This document shows positions 1 to 8,908 of a stretch of DNA of 64,000 nucleotides, one piece after another. The position numbers and the translations under genes were made by a program. A model generated the notes under the pieces. The model was not told the origin of the DNA and made no database searches. It worked only from the letters and a program-made list of their open reading frames with translations. The stretch spans positions 86,755 through 150,754 of the forward strand of contig DZAL01000001.1 of assembly GCA_022729575.1 (NCBI GenBank), given 5' to 3'. Within the stretch, counting starts at the first letter, position 1, and every line of letters starts with the position of its first letter. This stretch comes from Thiomargarita sp. (GTDB lineage Bacteria; Pseudomonadota; Gammaproteobacteria; Beggiatoales; Beggiatoaceae).

Positions 1-342
1 ATTGACAGTCCAACCGGGATTACTTTGGCCGACTGTGAGCGAGTCAGTTACCAAATCAGTGGTCTGTTAGAAGTAGAAGATCCGATACCAGGACCTTATA
101 TCTTGGAAGTATCTTCGCCCGGCTTAGACCGACTGTTATTTACTTTGGCACATTTTGAGCGATTTGTCGGCCATAAATTAACTATTAAACTGACCCCTCC
201 ACTGGCAACACGTCGCAATTTTACCGGAATTTTGCAACGAGTCGAGGATCATAACCTCATCATTCTGGCAGACGACATAGAATATAATTTGCGATTTGAA
301 CAAATAGAGCGGGCAAGGTTAGTGCCAGACACACACTTATAA
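1..342 (+). CDS. rimP: Ribosome maturation factor RimP, C-terminal part
   Basis: This is the 3' part of rimP; the reading frame is open from base 1, so the start lies outside the window. RimP assists late maturation of the 30S ribosomal subunit. The family signature VSSPGLDR is visible, followed by a basic segment and the SH3-like C-terminal domain (FTGILQRVEDHNLIIL). It lies 60 bp upstream of nusA, the universal gene order. Identification rests on the signature and the neighbours. Confidence 0.93.
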   Translation: MDSPTGITLADCERVSYQISGLLEVEDPIPGPYILEVSSPGLDRLLFTLAHFERFVGHKLTIKLTPPLATRRNFTGILQRVEDHNLIILADDIEYNLRFEQIERARLVPDTHL

Positions 343-402
343 TTTAATTATAATTTCTTAGTGAATTATTGACGGTGGATAGTGGAAAATGGATAGTAGC
401 TT

Positions 403-1920
403 ATGAATAAAAAAATTCTTGATGTGGTAGAAGCCGTTTCTAACGAAAAAGGAGTAAGTAAGCTAATTATTTTTGGGGCGTTAGAAGATGCGTTGGCCAG
501 TGCCACTAAAAAACGTTATGGAAATGAGGTAGAAGTACGGGTTAGCATCAATCAACGTACTGGTGATTATGAAGCCTATCGCCGTTGGCAAGTAGTCGAA
601 TCGAATCTAGTGGAATATCCACAATACCAAGTCAATTTGGCCCAAGCACAACAACTGAAATCAGATATACAAGTCAATGACTATCTGGAGGAACCAATTG
701 AATCTGAAGGCTTTAATCGGATCGGGGCCCAAATGGCCAAACAAATCATTGTACAAAAAATCCGAGAAGCTGAACGTGCGCAAATTGTAGAAGCCTTCAA
801 ACCTCGTCAAGGAGAATTAATTAGCGGTGTAATTAAACGCATCGAACGCGGTAATGTCATCCTGGACTTAGGCGGTAATGTCGAAGCCTTGATTGTCAAA
901 GACGACATGATAGCGCGTGAATTAGTACGAGTAGGGGATCGGCTTCGTGGTTATTTAAAACAAGTGCGGTCAGAGTCACGTGGCCCACAACTATTTCTTA
1001 GTCGAGCCGCCCCCGAATTACTGATTGCTCTGTTCAAACTGGAGGTACCAGAAATTGGAGAAGGATTGATTGAAATTATGAAAGCCGCCCGAGACCCTGG
1101 CTTAAGGGCCAAAATTGCCGTTAACACTACCGATTCACGGATAGACCCCGTAGGGGCCTGTGTGGGGATGAGAGGCTCGCGAATTCTAGCTATTACCAAT
1201 GAGTTGGCGGGCGAAAAAATTGATATTATTGTCTGGGATGAGAATCCAGCACAATTTGTCATTAATGCCATGGCCCCGGCCGAAGTGGTTTCCATCGTGG
1301 TGGACGAAGAAGACCATAGTATGGATATTGCCGTGCGTGAAGACCAATTATCTCAAGCCATTGGTCGCAACGGCCAAAATGTACGTTTAGCCGCTCAATT
1401 AACCGGTTGGAGCTTGAATGTTATGAGCGAATCCCAAGCGCTACGTAAAACTCAAGCCGAGAGTGAAGCGATTAAACAGGTCTTTATCGAGACTTTACAA
1501 CTGGAAGAACAGATCGCAGAAATTCTAGTGCGTGAAGGTTTTTCCAGTATCGAAGAAGTCGCTTATGTGCCAGTCAATGAATTGCTGGAAGTGGCCGAAT
1601 TTGATGAATTAACCATCAAAGAATTACGACAACGCGCTAAAGATACCTTGTTGAATCGAGCGATTGCCAAAGAAGAGAAAATGGATGATTACCAAGACCG
1701 CTATAGCGCCGAACCAAAATCCGTGGTCGCGGATTTACACACGCTGACCGGCATGAATGACCAACTATTGCTGGTCTTAGCTAAACGTGGCATCTTTAGT
1801 CTCGATGAACTTGCGGAACAAGCCGTGGATGATTTAGTTGGCTTGGGAGGCTTAGATGAAGCCATGGTGGCCAAGTTAATTATGGATGCTCGTGAACATT
1901 GGTTTGCTAAAAGCCAATAA
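403..1920 (+). CDS. nusA: Transcription termination/antitermination factor NusA
   Basis: NusA (505 aa, normal for gammaproteobacteria) binds RNA polymerase and controls pausing, termination and antitermination. Visible in order: the N-terminal RNAP-binding domain (about 1-125), an S1 domain (about 135-200, GVIKRIERGNVILDLGG), KH1 with GACVGMRGSRI, KH2 with AIGRNGQNVRLAAQLTGW (about 340-357), and two acidic helix-hairpin-helix repeats at the C terminus, as in E. coli-type NusA. The ATG at 403 is the first start of the frame; no strong ribosome-binding site precedes it. It is co-directional with rimP and infB. Confidence 0.97.
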   Translation: MNKKILDVVEAVSNEKGVSKLIIFGALEDALASATKKRYGNEVEVRVSINQRTGDYEAYRRWQVVESNLVEYPQYQVNLAQAQQLKSDIQVNDYLEEPIESEGFNRIGAQMAKQIIVQKIREAERAQIVEAFKPRQGELISGVIKRIERGNVILDLGGNVEALIVKDDMIARELVRVGDRLRGYLKQVRSESRGPQLFLSRAAPELLIALFKLEVPEIGEGLIEIMKAARDPGLRAKIAVNTTDSRIDPVGACVGMRGSRILAITNELAGEKIDIIVWDENPAQFVINAMAPAEVVSIVVDEEDHSMDIAVREDQLSQAIGRNGQNVRLAAQLTGWSLNVMSESQALRKTQAESEAIKQVFIETLQLEEQIAEILVREGFSSIEEVAYVPVNELLEVAEFDELTIKELRQRAKDTLLNRAIAKEEKMDDYQDRYSAEPKSVVADLHTLTGMNDQLLLVLAKRGIFSLDELAEQAVDDLVGLGGLDEAMVAKLIMDAREHWFAKSQ

Positions 1921-2088
1921 TAACTTATCTGAAGTTAAGAAGGTACCTCCAATTCTTAATTATTTTGAACAGTAATTCAAACCGATTAAACGATTTTGGA
2001 GTTAGGTGTTTTAGGATAAAGAAAAATCTTAAATCCAAAATAGTTAACACTTTTGGTAGTGCTGAAATCTGGGTGATACAGAACCGAA

Positions 2089-2175
2089 CTCTCGTTCCCA
2101 CGCGCCAGCGTGGGAATGCTGGGGGCGGCGGCGGCTCCCGCGACGCTGGCGCGTCGGCACGGCATTCCCACCCTA
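2089..2175. repeat. REP-like GC-rich palindrome, copy 1
   Basis: A GC-rich stretch built on TCGTTCCCACGCGCCAGCG and its complement GACGCTGGCGCG, ending in CATTCCCAC. Related copies lie at 24362-24463 (resuming at 24598) and at 46480-46592. All three have a 'cgttcccacgcgcc' head and a 'gcattcccac' tail, so this is a dispersed REP-type family. It sits in the gene-free 690-bp gap between nusA and infB. Confidence 0.75.
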
Positions 2176-2187
2176 GGGGCCAAGGGC

Positions 2188-2302
2188 ACTGCCATTAAGT
2201 TAAGGTAGGGTGCGTCCTACGCACCATTCGGAAACTCGCACCGTGCCTAAGTGGTAGTGCGTGGGACGCACCCTACCCGTCGGGCTTAACTTAATGGCAG
2301 TG
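2188..2302. mobile_element. Miniature element with 18-bp TIRs, copy A
   Basis: Bounded by perfect 18-bp inverted repeats, CACTGCCATTAAGTTAAG at 2188-2205 and its complement at 2285-2302. Inside is a second inverted repeat based on GGTAGGGTGCGTCCTACGCACC. The flanks GGCCAAGGG (left) and GGCCAGGGG (right) are similar in direct orientation. Two more members lie at 24464-24597 and 59105-59188 with different interiors. It is non-coding and looks like a MITE mobilised in trans. Confidence 0.72.
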
Positions 2303-2318
2303 GAGGCCAGGGGGTGGT

Positions 2319-2373
2319 GCGTAAGGTGAGTTATCAAACGCGAGGTTAAAATTGGAGGTAACTCACCTTACGC
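2319..2373. repeat. Inverted repeat GCGTAAGGTGAGTTA
   Basis: Perfect 15-bp arms (2319-2333 and 2359-2373). The same sequence bounds larger C-rich elements at 60000-60134 and, with variation, at 18278-18528. A further partial copy, TTGCGTAAGGTGAA, lies near 2424. No gene is visible between here and infB at 2612. Confidence 0.7.
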
Positions 2374-2611
2374 AAAAGTCTCTGTCGAGAGTTCGCTTCG
2401 CTCATTTCCGAAACAGTTATACCTTGCGTAAGGTGAATGAGGATAACTGGCCGGTAATGTTTCACCGGTAATAGTCAAGGACCGAAATCTACGGAGATTA
2501 TCCGTCAAGGAATGGCATTTATCATTAACTTATAATGAAAACTCAACGAGTTACCAAATAAAGTGGTACCTCGCGTTATTCACTAAACTAACTGACAATT
2601 GAATAAATCAA

Positions 2612-5600
2612 ATGGCTGAAGTCACTGTAAAAGAATTCGCAGAAGTTGTAGGAATTCCGATAGATCGTTTACTCTCCCAATTAGGGCAGGCCGGCTTATC
2701 GGTCAAACAAGTTGACGATAGTATTAATGAAAAGGAAAAACTACAACTATTAACACATTTGCGACAAACACACCATGGCAAAGATTCTGAGAGATTAGCC
2801 GCGCCTGCCGAACCTAATAAAATTACGCTTAAGCGCAAAACTCTCAGTGAAATTCGCGTACCTAGTGCTCAAGGAAAAGCTAAAACGGTGCCTGTAGAAG
2901 TGAGAAGAAAACACACATACATCAAGCGTGATTTAGTGGCTAAAGAGGGAAACCAATCGCGTGAACATATCGAGTCTAACAAAGTATCCTCGATGTCTCC
3001 CCCTTCCCCGGAGTTTCATTCTCAAACAATGGCACCCGTAGCCACCACGAATCCCACCGTGGTTTCTCAGTCAACCGAAAATATCGAAGCACCGACAAGT
3101 GCCACTAAAATTTCTGAAGCGACCCTGCGGCAGGGCCACCGGGACCCCGTTACCACCTCACCTGCAGTGCCAACGACTGAAAAGACTACGCCGTCAACTC
3201 ATTCCCAGTCAACGGTAACCAACTTGGAAACTCCAACGACATCTACCCCCACTACAACAGTTGTTGAACCTAGAGGAAGAAGACCGGCCAGAACCGGCAG
3301 TGGTGGTCATGCTACGCCTAGAACTTATTCACGGCCGGAACGCAGTGAACGAGGTACTGGTGAGGAACGGGGGGGGCGTAATGCGCCTGGTGCCAGTGGT
3401 ACTGGTGATGCTGGGAGAGATTATCGAAATAATCGAACCACTGGCGAACATAGAGTTGCTTCGGGAACTCACTCCGCTACCCCGGGGACCGCGACTCCTC
3501 ACTCGGACCAGAGAAGAACCACTCCTCATTCGGATCTGAGAAGAACTACTCCTCATTCGGACCCGAGAAGAACTACCCCTCATTCGGACCCGAGAAGAAC
3601 TACTCCTAATTCGGAGCCGAGAAGAACCACTCCTCATTCGGACCCGAGAAGAACCACTCCTCACTCTGATTCGAGAAGAACCACGCCGCAAGAACGTTCT
3701 CATTCTAGCAGTCCGGCGGCCCACCGAACAGCTAGACCTTCAACCTCCGCTTCACCGCATCATGCTACGGCCAACCAGTCTTCGGAGCGAACTAATGTGC
3801 GAACCGAACGTCCTCACCACAACAGGTTCGAGACCAAAACTGAAAGTTCTCACGCCACCCATGCTAAGAGAAAACTCACCGAAGAGACTAATAAACGTCC
3901 CGCTCTCAAAACCGGCTTCGACGCTAGACGTAAAATTAACCTCCCAACGTCCTTACCATTTAAAGGGCAAGAAGAAACTGAAGGTGGCACCGGTAGCGAT
4001 TTTATACTAGACCCGACCACCGTTGAAAAAAATAATTTCGCAGGAGTCAATAAAAAACGCTCACCGGCGTTGACTGACCGCAAAGTTGTGAATAAAGCGC
4101 CGGACCGTCAGCGCGGTAAACATAATGGCGATCGCGTCGCCAAACATGACCGTCATGATGCAGAAGAAATCAAGAAGGGGATGATTAGAAAGAAAGGTAA
4201 ACGGTTTGCTGGTAAAACGGAAACCCCCGCATTACACGGTTTTACTAGACCTACGGCGCCGATCAAACGTGAGGTCAACCTACCAGAATCGATTACGATT
4301 GCTGAGTTAGCGCAACGAATGTCGGTGAAAGCCGCGGAAGTCATCAAGTCCATGATGACACTGGGCACCATGGTCACCATTAACCAAGTGATTGACCAAG
4401 AAACTGCCGCTATTGTCGTTGGGGAAATGGGGCATTTTCCCAAACTGCTCAAAGAAAATGCCATTGAAGAAGAATTTACTTTAAGTGAACTACAGACCGG
4501 TGAAAAAGTGACTCGTCCTCCCGTGGTAACGATTATGGGTCACGTTGACCACGGTAAAACCTCTCTGCTTGACTACATTCGGGCGACTAAAGTGGCCGCT
4601 GGCGAAGCCGGTGGCATTACGCAACATATTGGTGCTTATCATGTGGACACTCCCAAAGGCTCAGTCTGCTTTTTGGATACACCCGGTCATGCCGCTTTTA
4701 CTCAAATGCGTGCCAGGGGCGCAAAGGTCACTGACATCGTCATTTTAGTAGTCGCCGCGGATGATGGGGTCATGCCTCAAACCATTGAAGCGATTCAACA
4801 CGCTAGAGCGGCGAAAGTACCCATGGTAGTGGCGATTAACAAAATTGATAAACCACAAGCGGATTCAGAACGGGTCCGACAGGAATTAATTGCACAAAGC
4901 GTGATTCCTGAAGACTTGGGCGGTGATACAATGTTTGTCAAGGTATCGGCGAAAACGGGTATCGGCATCGATAATTTACTAGAAGCGATCCTCTTACAAT
5001 CAGAAGTGTTAGAACTCAAGACCATTGCCACCGGTCGCGCCCGCGGGGTGGTCATTGAATCTCGCCTAGATAAAGGTCGCGGCACGGTGGCCACCCTACT
5101 GGTTCAATCGGGGACGCTCCGAAAAGGAGACATTCTCCTAGCCGGCCAAGAATTTGGACGAGTCCGGGCCATGCTCGATGAAACCGGGAAACCGCTGGAA
5201 GCAGTTGGCCCCTCGATGCCAGTAGAAGTATTAGGTTTATCTGGCATTCCCAGTGCTGGTGATGAAGCCATCATCGTCAGTGATGAACGCAAAGCGCGTG
5301 AAATTGCGCTATTTCGTCAAGGCAAATTTCGTGAGATTAAACTAGCTCGCCGGCAAACGGTAAAACTAGAAAATATGTTTTCCCAAATGCAAGCCGGGGA
5401 AACCAATACCCTTCATATCGTTCTCAAAGCCGATGTCAATGGTTCCGTCGAAGCCTTACAAGAATCTTTGGTCAAGCTATCTACCGATGAAGTTAAAGTT
5501 AATATTGTTTATGCCGCCGTGGGAGGTATTACCGAATCTGATGTCAATTTAGCGGTGGCTTCCAATGCGATTTTGATTGGATTTAACGTCCGTGCTGACA

Positions 5601-6016
5601 ATAGTGCCAAGCGTGTCATCAATGAAGAGAATGTTGATTTACACTATTATGGTATTATTTATGAAGCGATTGACGAGGTGAAGAAAGCCATCAGTGGCAT
5701 GCACAAACCAGAAATCAAGGAGCAAATCATTGGTTTAGCCGCAGTGCGTCAAGTATTCTTCTCACCCAAGATCGGTGCGATTGCCGGTTGCTTAGTGGTC
5801 GATGGGTTAGTTAAACGCCATAATTCCATTCGCGTGCTTCGCAATAACGTGGTGATTTTTGAAGGTGAACTGGAATCATTGCGTCGCCTCAAAGATGACG
5901 TGTCCGAGGTAAAAGCCGGCATCGAATGTGGCATTGGAGTAAAGAATTACAATGATGTCAAGATCGGTGACCATATCGAAGTTTATGAAAAGGTCACGGT
6001 AGCGAGAACGTTTTAG
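2612..6016 (+). CDS. infB: Translation initiation factor IF-2 (long form)
   Basis: IF-2 is the GTPase that places initiator tRNA on the ribosome. The first residues ([16 protein letters not shown]) are an IF2_N domain. A long low-complexity linker follows, then a second IF2_N-like domain (about 555-605), the G domain with GHVDHGKT at 643-650, DTPGHAAF and NKID, and the beta-barrel and C-terminal domains. At 1134 aa it is clearly longer than usual; the excess is in the linker. About residues 294-356 hold seven near-perfect RRTTPHSDP nonapeptides, encoded by a 27-bp tandem repeat at about 3493-3682. The linker is not catalytic, so function should be intact. Confidence 0.96.
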   Translation: MAEVTVKEFAEVVGIPIDRLLSQLGQAGLSVKQVDDSINEKEKLQLLTHLRQTHHGKDSERLAAPAEPNKITLKRKTLSEIRVPSAQGKAKTVPVEVRRKHTYIKRDLVAKEGNQSREHIESNKVSSMSPPSPEFHSQTMAPVATTNPTVVSQSTENIEAPTSATKISEATLRQGHRDPVTTSPAVPTTEKTTPSTHSQSTVTNLETPTTSTPTTTVVEPRGRRPARTGSGGHATPRTYSRPERSERGTGEERGGRNAPGASGTGDAGRDYRNNRTTGEHRVASGTHSATPGTATPHSDQRRTTPHSDLRRTTPHSDPRRTTPHSDPRRTTPNSEPRRTTPHSDPRRTTPHSDSRRTTPQERSHSSSPAAHRTARPSTSASPHHATANQSSERTNVRTERPHHNRFETKTESSHATHAKRKLTEETNKRPALKTGFDARRKINLPTSLPFKGQEETEGGTGSDFILDPTTVEKNNFAGVNKKRSPALTDRKVVNKAPDRQRGKHNGDRVAKHDRHDAEEIKKGMIRKKGKRFAGKTETPALHGFTRPTAPIKREVNLPESITIAELAQRMSVKAAEVIKSMMTLGTMVTINQVIDQETAAIVVGEMGHFPKLLKENAIEEEFTLSELQTGEKVTRPPVVTIMGHVDHGKTSLLDYIRATKVAAGEAGGITQHIGAYHVDTPKGSVCFLDTPGHAAFTQMRARGAKVTDIVILVVAADDGVMPQTIEAIQHARAAKVPMVVAINKIDKPQADSERVRQELIAQSVIPEDLGGDTMFVKVSAKTGIGIDNLLEAILLQSEVLELKTIATGRARGVVIESRLDKGRGTVATLLVQSGTLRKGDILLAGQEFGRVRAMLDETGKPLEAVGPSMPVEVLGLSGIPSAGDEAIIVSDERKAREIALFRQGKFREIKLARRQTVKLENMFSQMQAGETNTLHIVLKADVNGSVEALQESLVKLSTDEVKVNIVYAAVGGITESDVNLAVASNAILIGFNVRADNSAKRVINEENVDLHYYGIIYEAIDEVKKAISGMHKPEIKEQIIGLAAVRQVFFSPKIGAIAGCLVVDGLVKRHNSIRVLRNNVVIFEGELESLRRLKDDVSEVKAGIECGIGVKNYNDVKIGDHIEVYEKVTVARTF
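3493..3682 (+). repeat. 27-bp coding tandem repeat inside infB
   Basis: Seven degenerate copies of a unit encoding RRTTPHSD(P/L/S), in the disordered linker of IF-2. The unit length is a multiple of three, so copy-number change keeps the frame. The minus-strand open frame across it is a shadow of the repeat. Confidence 0.85.
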
Positions 6017-6089
6017 TGGCTTGGGTAAGGCACCGATGTTCTAACTTTTGGTTTGGAAAATCGGTAGTGATAAAATATAGGTGTTTACA

Positions 6090-6131
6090 CGGTCAGGACT
6101 GGCAGTCCTCAAAGGACTGCCAGTCCTAAGT
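6090..6131. repeat. Palindrome GGACTGGCAGTCC / GGACTGCCAGTCC
   Basis: An inverted repeat with a 3-4 nt loop in the infB-rbfA gap. Relatives with the core 'ggactg(c/g)cagtcc' occur at 38330-38363 and inside the TIR element at 59105-59188. It has no T-tract, so I call it a dispersed palindrome rather than a terminator. Confidence 0.6.
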
Positions 6132-6243
6132 TCTCACTCAGATTTCAGGACTACCGGGAACTCTAGCAAACAAATCTTTATCCCGATATTCCAACTTTTT
6201 AGAATTAACACTTGGAATCTTTAAACCTTGGTAACTCACTGCT

Positions 6244-6606
6244 ATGCCAAAAGAATTTAGTCGCAATCAACGGGTGGGTGAATTGATTCAACGTGAATTA
6301 GCCGATATTATTTGTCGAGAAGTGTCGATGCCCGGCTTAGGTATGTTGACCGTGGCGGCGGTAAAAGTTTCTCCTGACTTAAAATTTGCTAAAGTATATA
6401 TCACTTTGTTAGGAGGAGTGTTCACCCCCAACCAGGTCATGCAACATTTAAACGAAATAGCTGGTCGGTTACGACATCATTTGTCACAACGACTAACTAT
6501 TCGTACTACTCCCCGTTTACAGTTTGTACACGACACCTCTATCGAATATGGTGTTAAGCTATCCGCTTTGATTGATTCCGTAGCCCCCCCTCCTTTAGAG
6601 AATTAA
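6244..6606 (+). CDS. rbfA: Ribosome-binding factor A
   Basis: RbfA (120 aa) binds the 30S subunit and helps 16S rRNA 5'-end maturation. It matches the family in length and motifs: N-terminal NQRVGELIQRELADII, then VSPDLKFAKVYITLLG, then RLTIRTTPRLQFVHDTSIEYG. The start MPKEFSRNQRVGELIQREL is standard. It follows infB as usual. The truB-rpsO-pnp genes that commonly come next are absent and replaced by repeats and accessory genes. Confidence 0.96.
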   Translation: MPKEFSRNQRVGELIQRELADIICREVSMPGLGMLTVAAVKVSPDLKFAKVYITLLGGVFTPNQVMQHLNEIAGRLRHHLSQRLTIRTTPRLQFVHDTSIEYGVKLSALIDSVAPPPLEN

Positions 6607-6654
6607 CGACGTTTTAGATGTTCCAACCCCAATAGTACATGGCCACGAAAAAGA

Positions 6655-6733
6655 TTTGACCACTGGTCGAAAGTTGTCAAATCTCTTCGTTCGTATACAG
6701 ATTTGACAACTGGTCGAAAGTTGTCAAATCTCT
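6655..6733. repeat. Two copies of the GATTTGACAACT palindrome
   Basis: Two 30-bp imperfect palindromes (arms AGATTTGACAACT and AGTTGTCAAATCT, centre 'ggtcgaa') right after rbfA. The same family forms the 11-copy array at 8276-8770 and occurs at 26092-26162, 45929-45962, 54162-54194 and 54240-54272. Confidence 0.85.
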
Positions 6734-6759
6734 CCCAGGAGAAATCACCTTGTTTAACT

Positions 6760-6975
6760 ATGAAGGAAGTGAATCCTAACAAATTCAATTTACTACAGAC
6801 CGAGACTGAGCCTACGGATAAACAATGGTCTTTCTTGATGCAAGAAGTGGCTAAAGGGGTTCGTGCTAGTGCCATTGAAGCGGACCGAAAATTTCAAGAA
6901 CCACTGAAACAGCAGGCTAAGGAGGCGTTGGAATCGTGGGAAACCACTATGAAGCAGCAGGGATGGACACGTTGA
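6760..6975 (+). CDS. Hypothetical 71-aa protein
   Basis: I do not recognise this protein. The frame is open from 6703, but its first 19 codons lie in the palindrome, so I place the start at ATG 6760 (MKEVNPNKFNLL). It is hydrophilic and mostly helical by appearance, with an acidic/basic C-terminal half (EPLKQQAKEALESWETTMKQ) and no membrane segment. It sits 160 bp upstream of hsdS in the same direction. Confidence 0.4.
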   Translation: MKEVNPNKFNLLQTETEPTDKQWSFLMQEVAKGVRASAIEADRKFQEPLKQQAKEALESWETTMKQQGWTR

Positions 6976-6996
6976 AGTCGGCTGGTCAGAATGCTG

Positions 6997-7035
6997 GTAA
7001 TAAACCTCGCAGGTCTCGAAGACCTGCGAGGTTTA
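6997..7035. repeat. AAACCTCGCAGGT palindrome
   Basis: Inverted repeat AAACCTCGCAGGTC / GACCTGCGAGGTTT with a short loop. It belongs to the 'aacctgacaggtct' family seen at 26683-26714, 30797-30829, 38202-38227 and 40118-40151. It is followed near 7105-7140 by two direct copies of 'cgcgatatgggggaaa', the second giving the purine-rich stretch before the hsdS start. Confidence 0.65.
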
Positions 7036-7139
7036 GCGCAGAGGTTATTCCTACCAACGTCTTGGAATCACTTACTGCAATTAGATAGAATCGAAAGTCA
7101 ATAACGCGATATGGGGGAAAAACGCGATATGGGGGAAAG

Positions 7140-8267
7140 ATGATGAAGAATTGGGGAGTACAGAAGTTGGGGGAAGTTTTGAAATTAGAATATGGGAAAC
7201 CTCTGCCAGATGATAAAAGGAATCCAAATGGAAAATATCCCGTTTACGGCGCCAACGGTGAGATCAATAGAACCGATGAATTTTATTATGATAAACCAAG
7301 CATCATTGTAGGCCGAAAAGGTTCGGCTGGCGAAATAAATCTTACCGAACCCAAGTTTTGGCCCCTTGATGTTAGTTATTTTGTGACGTTTGATTACCAG
7401 AAAGATGATTTGAATTTTATCTATTATCTTTTGAGTAATCTTGAACTGCCGAAATTGGCAAAGGGTGTAAAGCCTGGAATCAATCGCCATGAAGTTTATG
7501 CCATTGCAGTCCCCCTCCTCCCCCCCCTCCCCGAACAACAACGCCTAGTTGCCATTCTGGATGAGGTATTTGCCGCCCTCGCCACCGCCAAAGAGAACGC
7601 GGCTAAGAATTTGCAAAATGCTCGTGAATTGTTTGAGTCGGTGTTGCAGGGGGTGTTTGCTAATCGGGGGTGGGGGTGGGAGGAGAGGAAGTTGACAGCA
7701 GTTGGAATTACACAAACGGGAACAACTCCAAAAACATCTGACAAAGAAAATTACGGTGATTTTATTCCATTTATAAAACCAGCAGATATTGATATTACTG
7801 GCAATGGAGAGATTAGATATGATAATGAAGGGCTAAGTGAACAAGGATTAAGAAATGGAAGATTAATGTCAACAGGTTCGATTTTAATGGTTTGCATTGG
7901 AGCAACTATTGGTAAAGTTGGATTTGTTGATCGTGAGGTTTCTTGTAATCAACAAATAAATGCTTTGAGCGTCAATAAAGGTTTTGAACCCAAGTTTTTT
8001 TATTACGCTTTAAGCACTCAGCATTTTTTTGAGCAAGTAATGACAAGCTCGGCACAAGCAACATTGCCAATAATAAATAAAGGGAAATGGGAAATTCTTA
8101 CGGTCAATTATCCAAAATCCCTAATCGAACAACGCGCCATCGTTGCCAAACTCGACGCACTTTCCGCCGAAACCAAAAAGCTGGAAGCTATCTATCAGCA
8201 AAAATTGGCGAATTTGGAAGAACTGAAAAAATCGGTATTGCGGAAGGCGTTTAGGGGGGAGATTTGA
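7140..8267 (+). CDS. hsdS: Type I restriction-modification specificity subunit (HsdS)
   Basis: HsdS chooses the DNA target of a type I restriction-modification enzyme. The 375-aa protein shows the two-fold layout of the family: target-recognition domain 1 (about 1-120), a conserved helical spacer (PLPEQQRLVAILDEVF), target-recognition domain 2 (about 185-310, TAVGITQTGTTPKTSDKENY), and a second spacer (SLIEQRAIVAKLDALSAETK) ending in KKSVLRKAFRGEI. Start is ATG 7140 or the adjacent 7143. No hsdM lies beside it, and hsdR survives only as remnants at 10783, so it looks orphaned. Its last codons are echoed at 8774-8788, beyond the palindrome array. Confidence 0.88.
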   Translation: MMKNWGVQKLGEVLKLEYGKPLPDDKRNPNGKYPVYGANGEINRTDEFYYDKPSIIVGRKGSAGEINLTEPKFWPLDVSYFVTFDYQKDDLNFIYYLLSNLELPKLAKGVKPGINRHEVYAIAVPLLPPLPEQQRLVAILDEVFAALATAKENAAKNLQNARELFESVLQGVFANRGWGWEERKLTAVGITQTGTTPKTSDKENYGDFIPFIKPADIDITGNGEIRYDNEGLSEQGLRNGRLMSTGSILMVCIGATIGKVGFVDREVSCNQQINALSVNKGFEPKFFYYALSTQHFFEQVMTSSAQATLPIINKGKWEILTVNYPKSLIEQRAIVAKLDALSAETKKLEAIYQQKLANLEELKKSVLRKAFRGEI

Positions 8268-8275
8268 GATTAGAG

Positions 8276-8770
8276 TTGACAACTTTTCGAAAGTTGTCAA
8301 CTCTTGGCCGTGATTTAGATTTGACAACTTTTCGAAAGTTGTCAAATCTTGACCGTGGTTCAGAGTTGACAACTTTTCGAAAGTTGTCAAATCTTGGCCG
8401 TGATTTAGATTTGACAACTTTTCGAAAGTTGTCAAATCTTGACCGTGATTCAGATTTGACAACTTTTCGAAAGTTGTCAAATCTTGACCGTGGTTCAGAT
8501 TTGACAACTTTTCGAAAGTTGTCAAATCTTGGCCGTGATTCAGATTTGACAACTTTTCGAAAGTTGTCAAATCTTGGCCGTGATTTAGATTTGACAACTT
8601 TTCGAAAGTTGTCAAATCTTGACCGTGGTTCAGATTTGACAACTTTTCGAAAGTTGTCAAATCTTGGCCGTGATTTAGATTTGACAACTTTTCGAAAGTT
8701 GTCAAATCTTGACCGTGGTTCAGAGTTGACAACTTTTCGAAAGTTGTCAAATCTTGGTCGTGGTTCAGAT
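8276..8770. repeat. Tandem array, 11 x 45 bp, GATTTGACAACTTTTCG palindrome
   Basis: Eleven direct units of exactly 45 bp. Each contains the inverted repeat GATTTGACAACTTT..AAAGTTGTCAAATC plus a 12-15 bp spacer varying as 'ttggccgtgatttagat' or 'ttgaccgtggttcagag'. Because 45 is divisible by 3, frames stay open on both strands, producing spurious ORFs (LTTFRKLSNLGRDSD repeats). It is not a CRISPR: spacers are short and near-identical. It lies directly behind the hsdS stop codon, and its right end is followed by a near-copy of the hsdS C-terminal codons (AFKGEL versus AFRGEI). Confidence 0.95.
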
Positions 8771-8803
8771 TTGGCGTTTAAGGGGGAGTTATAAAAACGA
8801 CAA

Positions 8804-8858
8804 GTTTGTATACATTCGTTGACTCAATGTATACAAACTGCTATAGTTTGTATACATT
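8804..8858. promoter_or_regulatory. Triple GTTTGTATACATT motif upstream of the ATPase
   Basis: GTTTGTATACATT occurs at 8804-8816, inverted at 8826-8838, and directly again at 8846-8858. The first two form a 13-bp perfect inverted repeat with a 9-nt loop. The spacing 50-100 bp upstream of the ATPase start would suit an operator for an accessory operon. It could equally be a small mobile palindrome. No repressor gene is adjacent. Confidence 0.4.
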
Positions 8859-8908
8859 CGCAAAAAGGGTTTAGAAAACCTTTATTGTTAACAATCAGGC
8901 GCAACTCG

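Noticed and set aside
1965-2198. 77-residue frame after nusA
   Set aside because: It runs through the REP-like repeat; composition is not protein-like.
3329-3724. 131-residue arginine/serine-rich minus-strand frame
   Set aside because: It is the antisense of the 27-bp repeat and low-complexity linker of infB.
8276-8770. Possible CRISPR array
   Set aside because: The spacers are short and nearly identical to each other, the repeat is a long palindrome, and no cas genes are present.
8264-8794. 176-residue open frame of LTTFRKLSNLGRDSD repeats (and the minus-strand frame 8121-8750)
   Set aside because: Both frames are open only because the palindromic unit is 45 bp, a multiple of three. The start codon is TTG, there is no ribosome-binding site, and the same palindrome elsewhere is intergenic.
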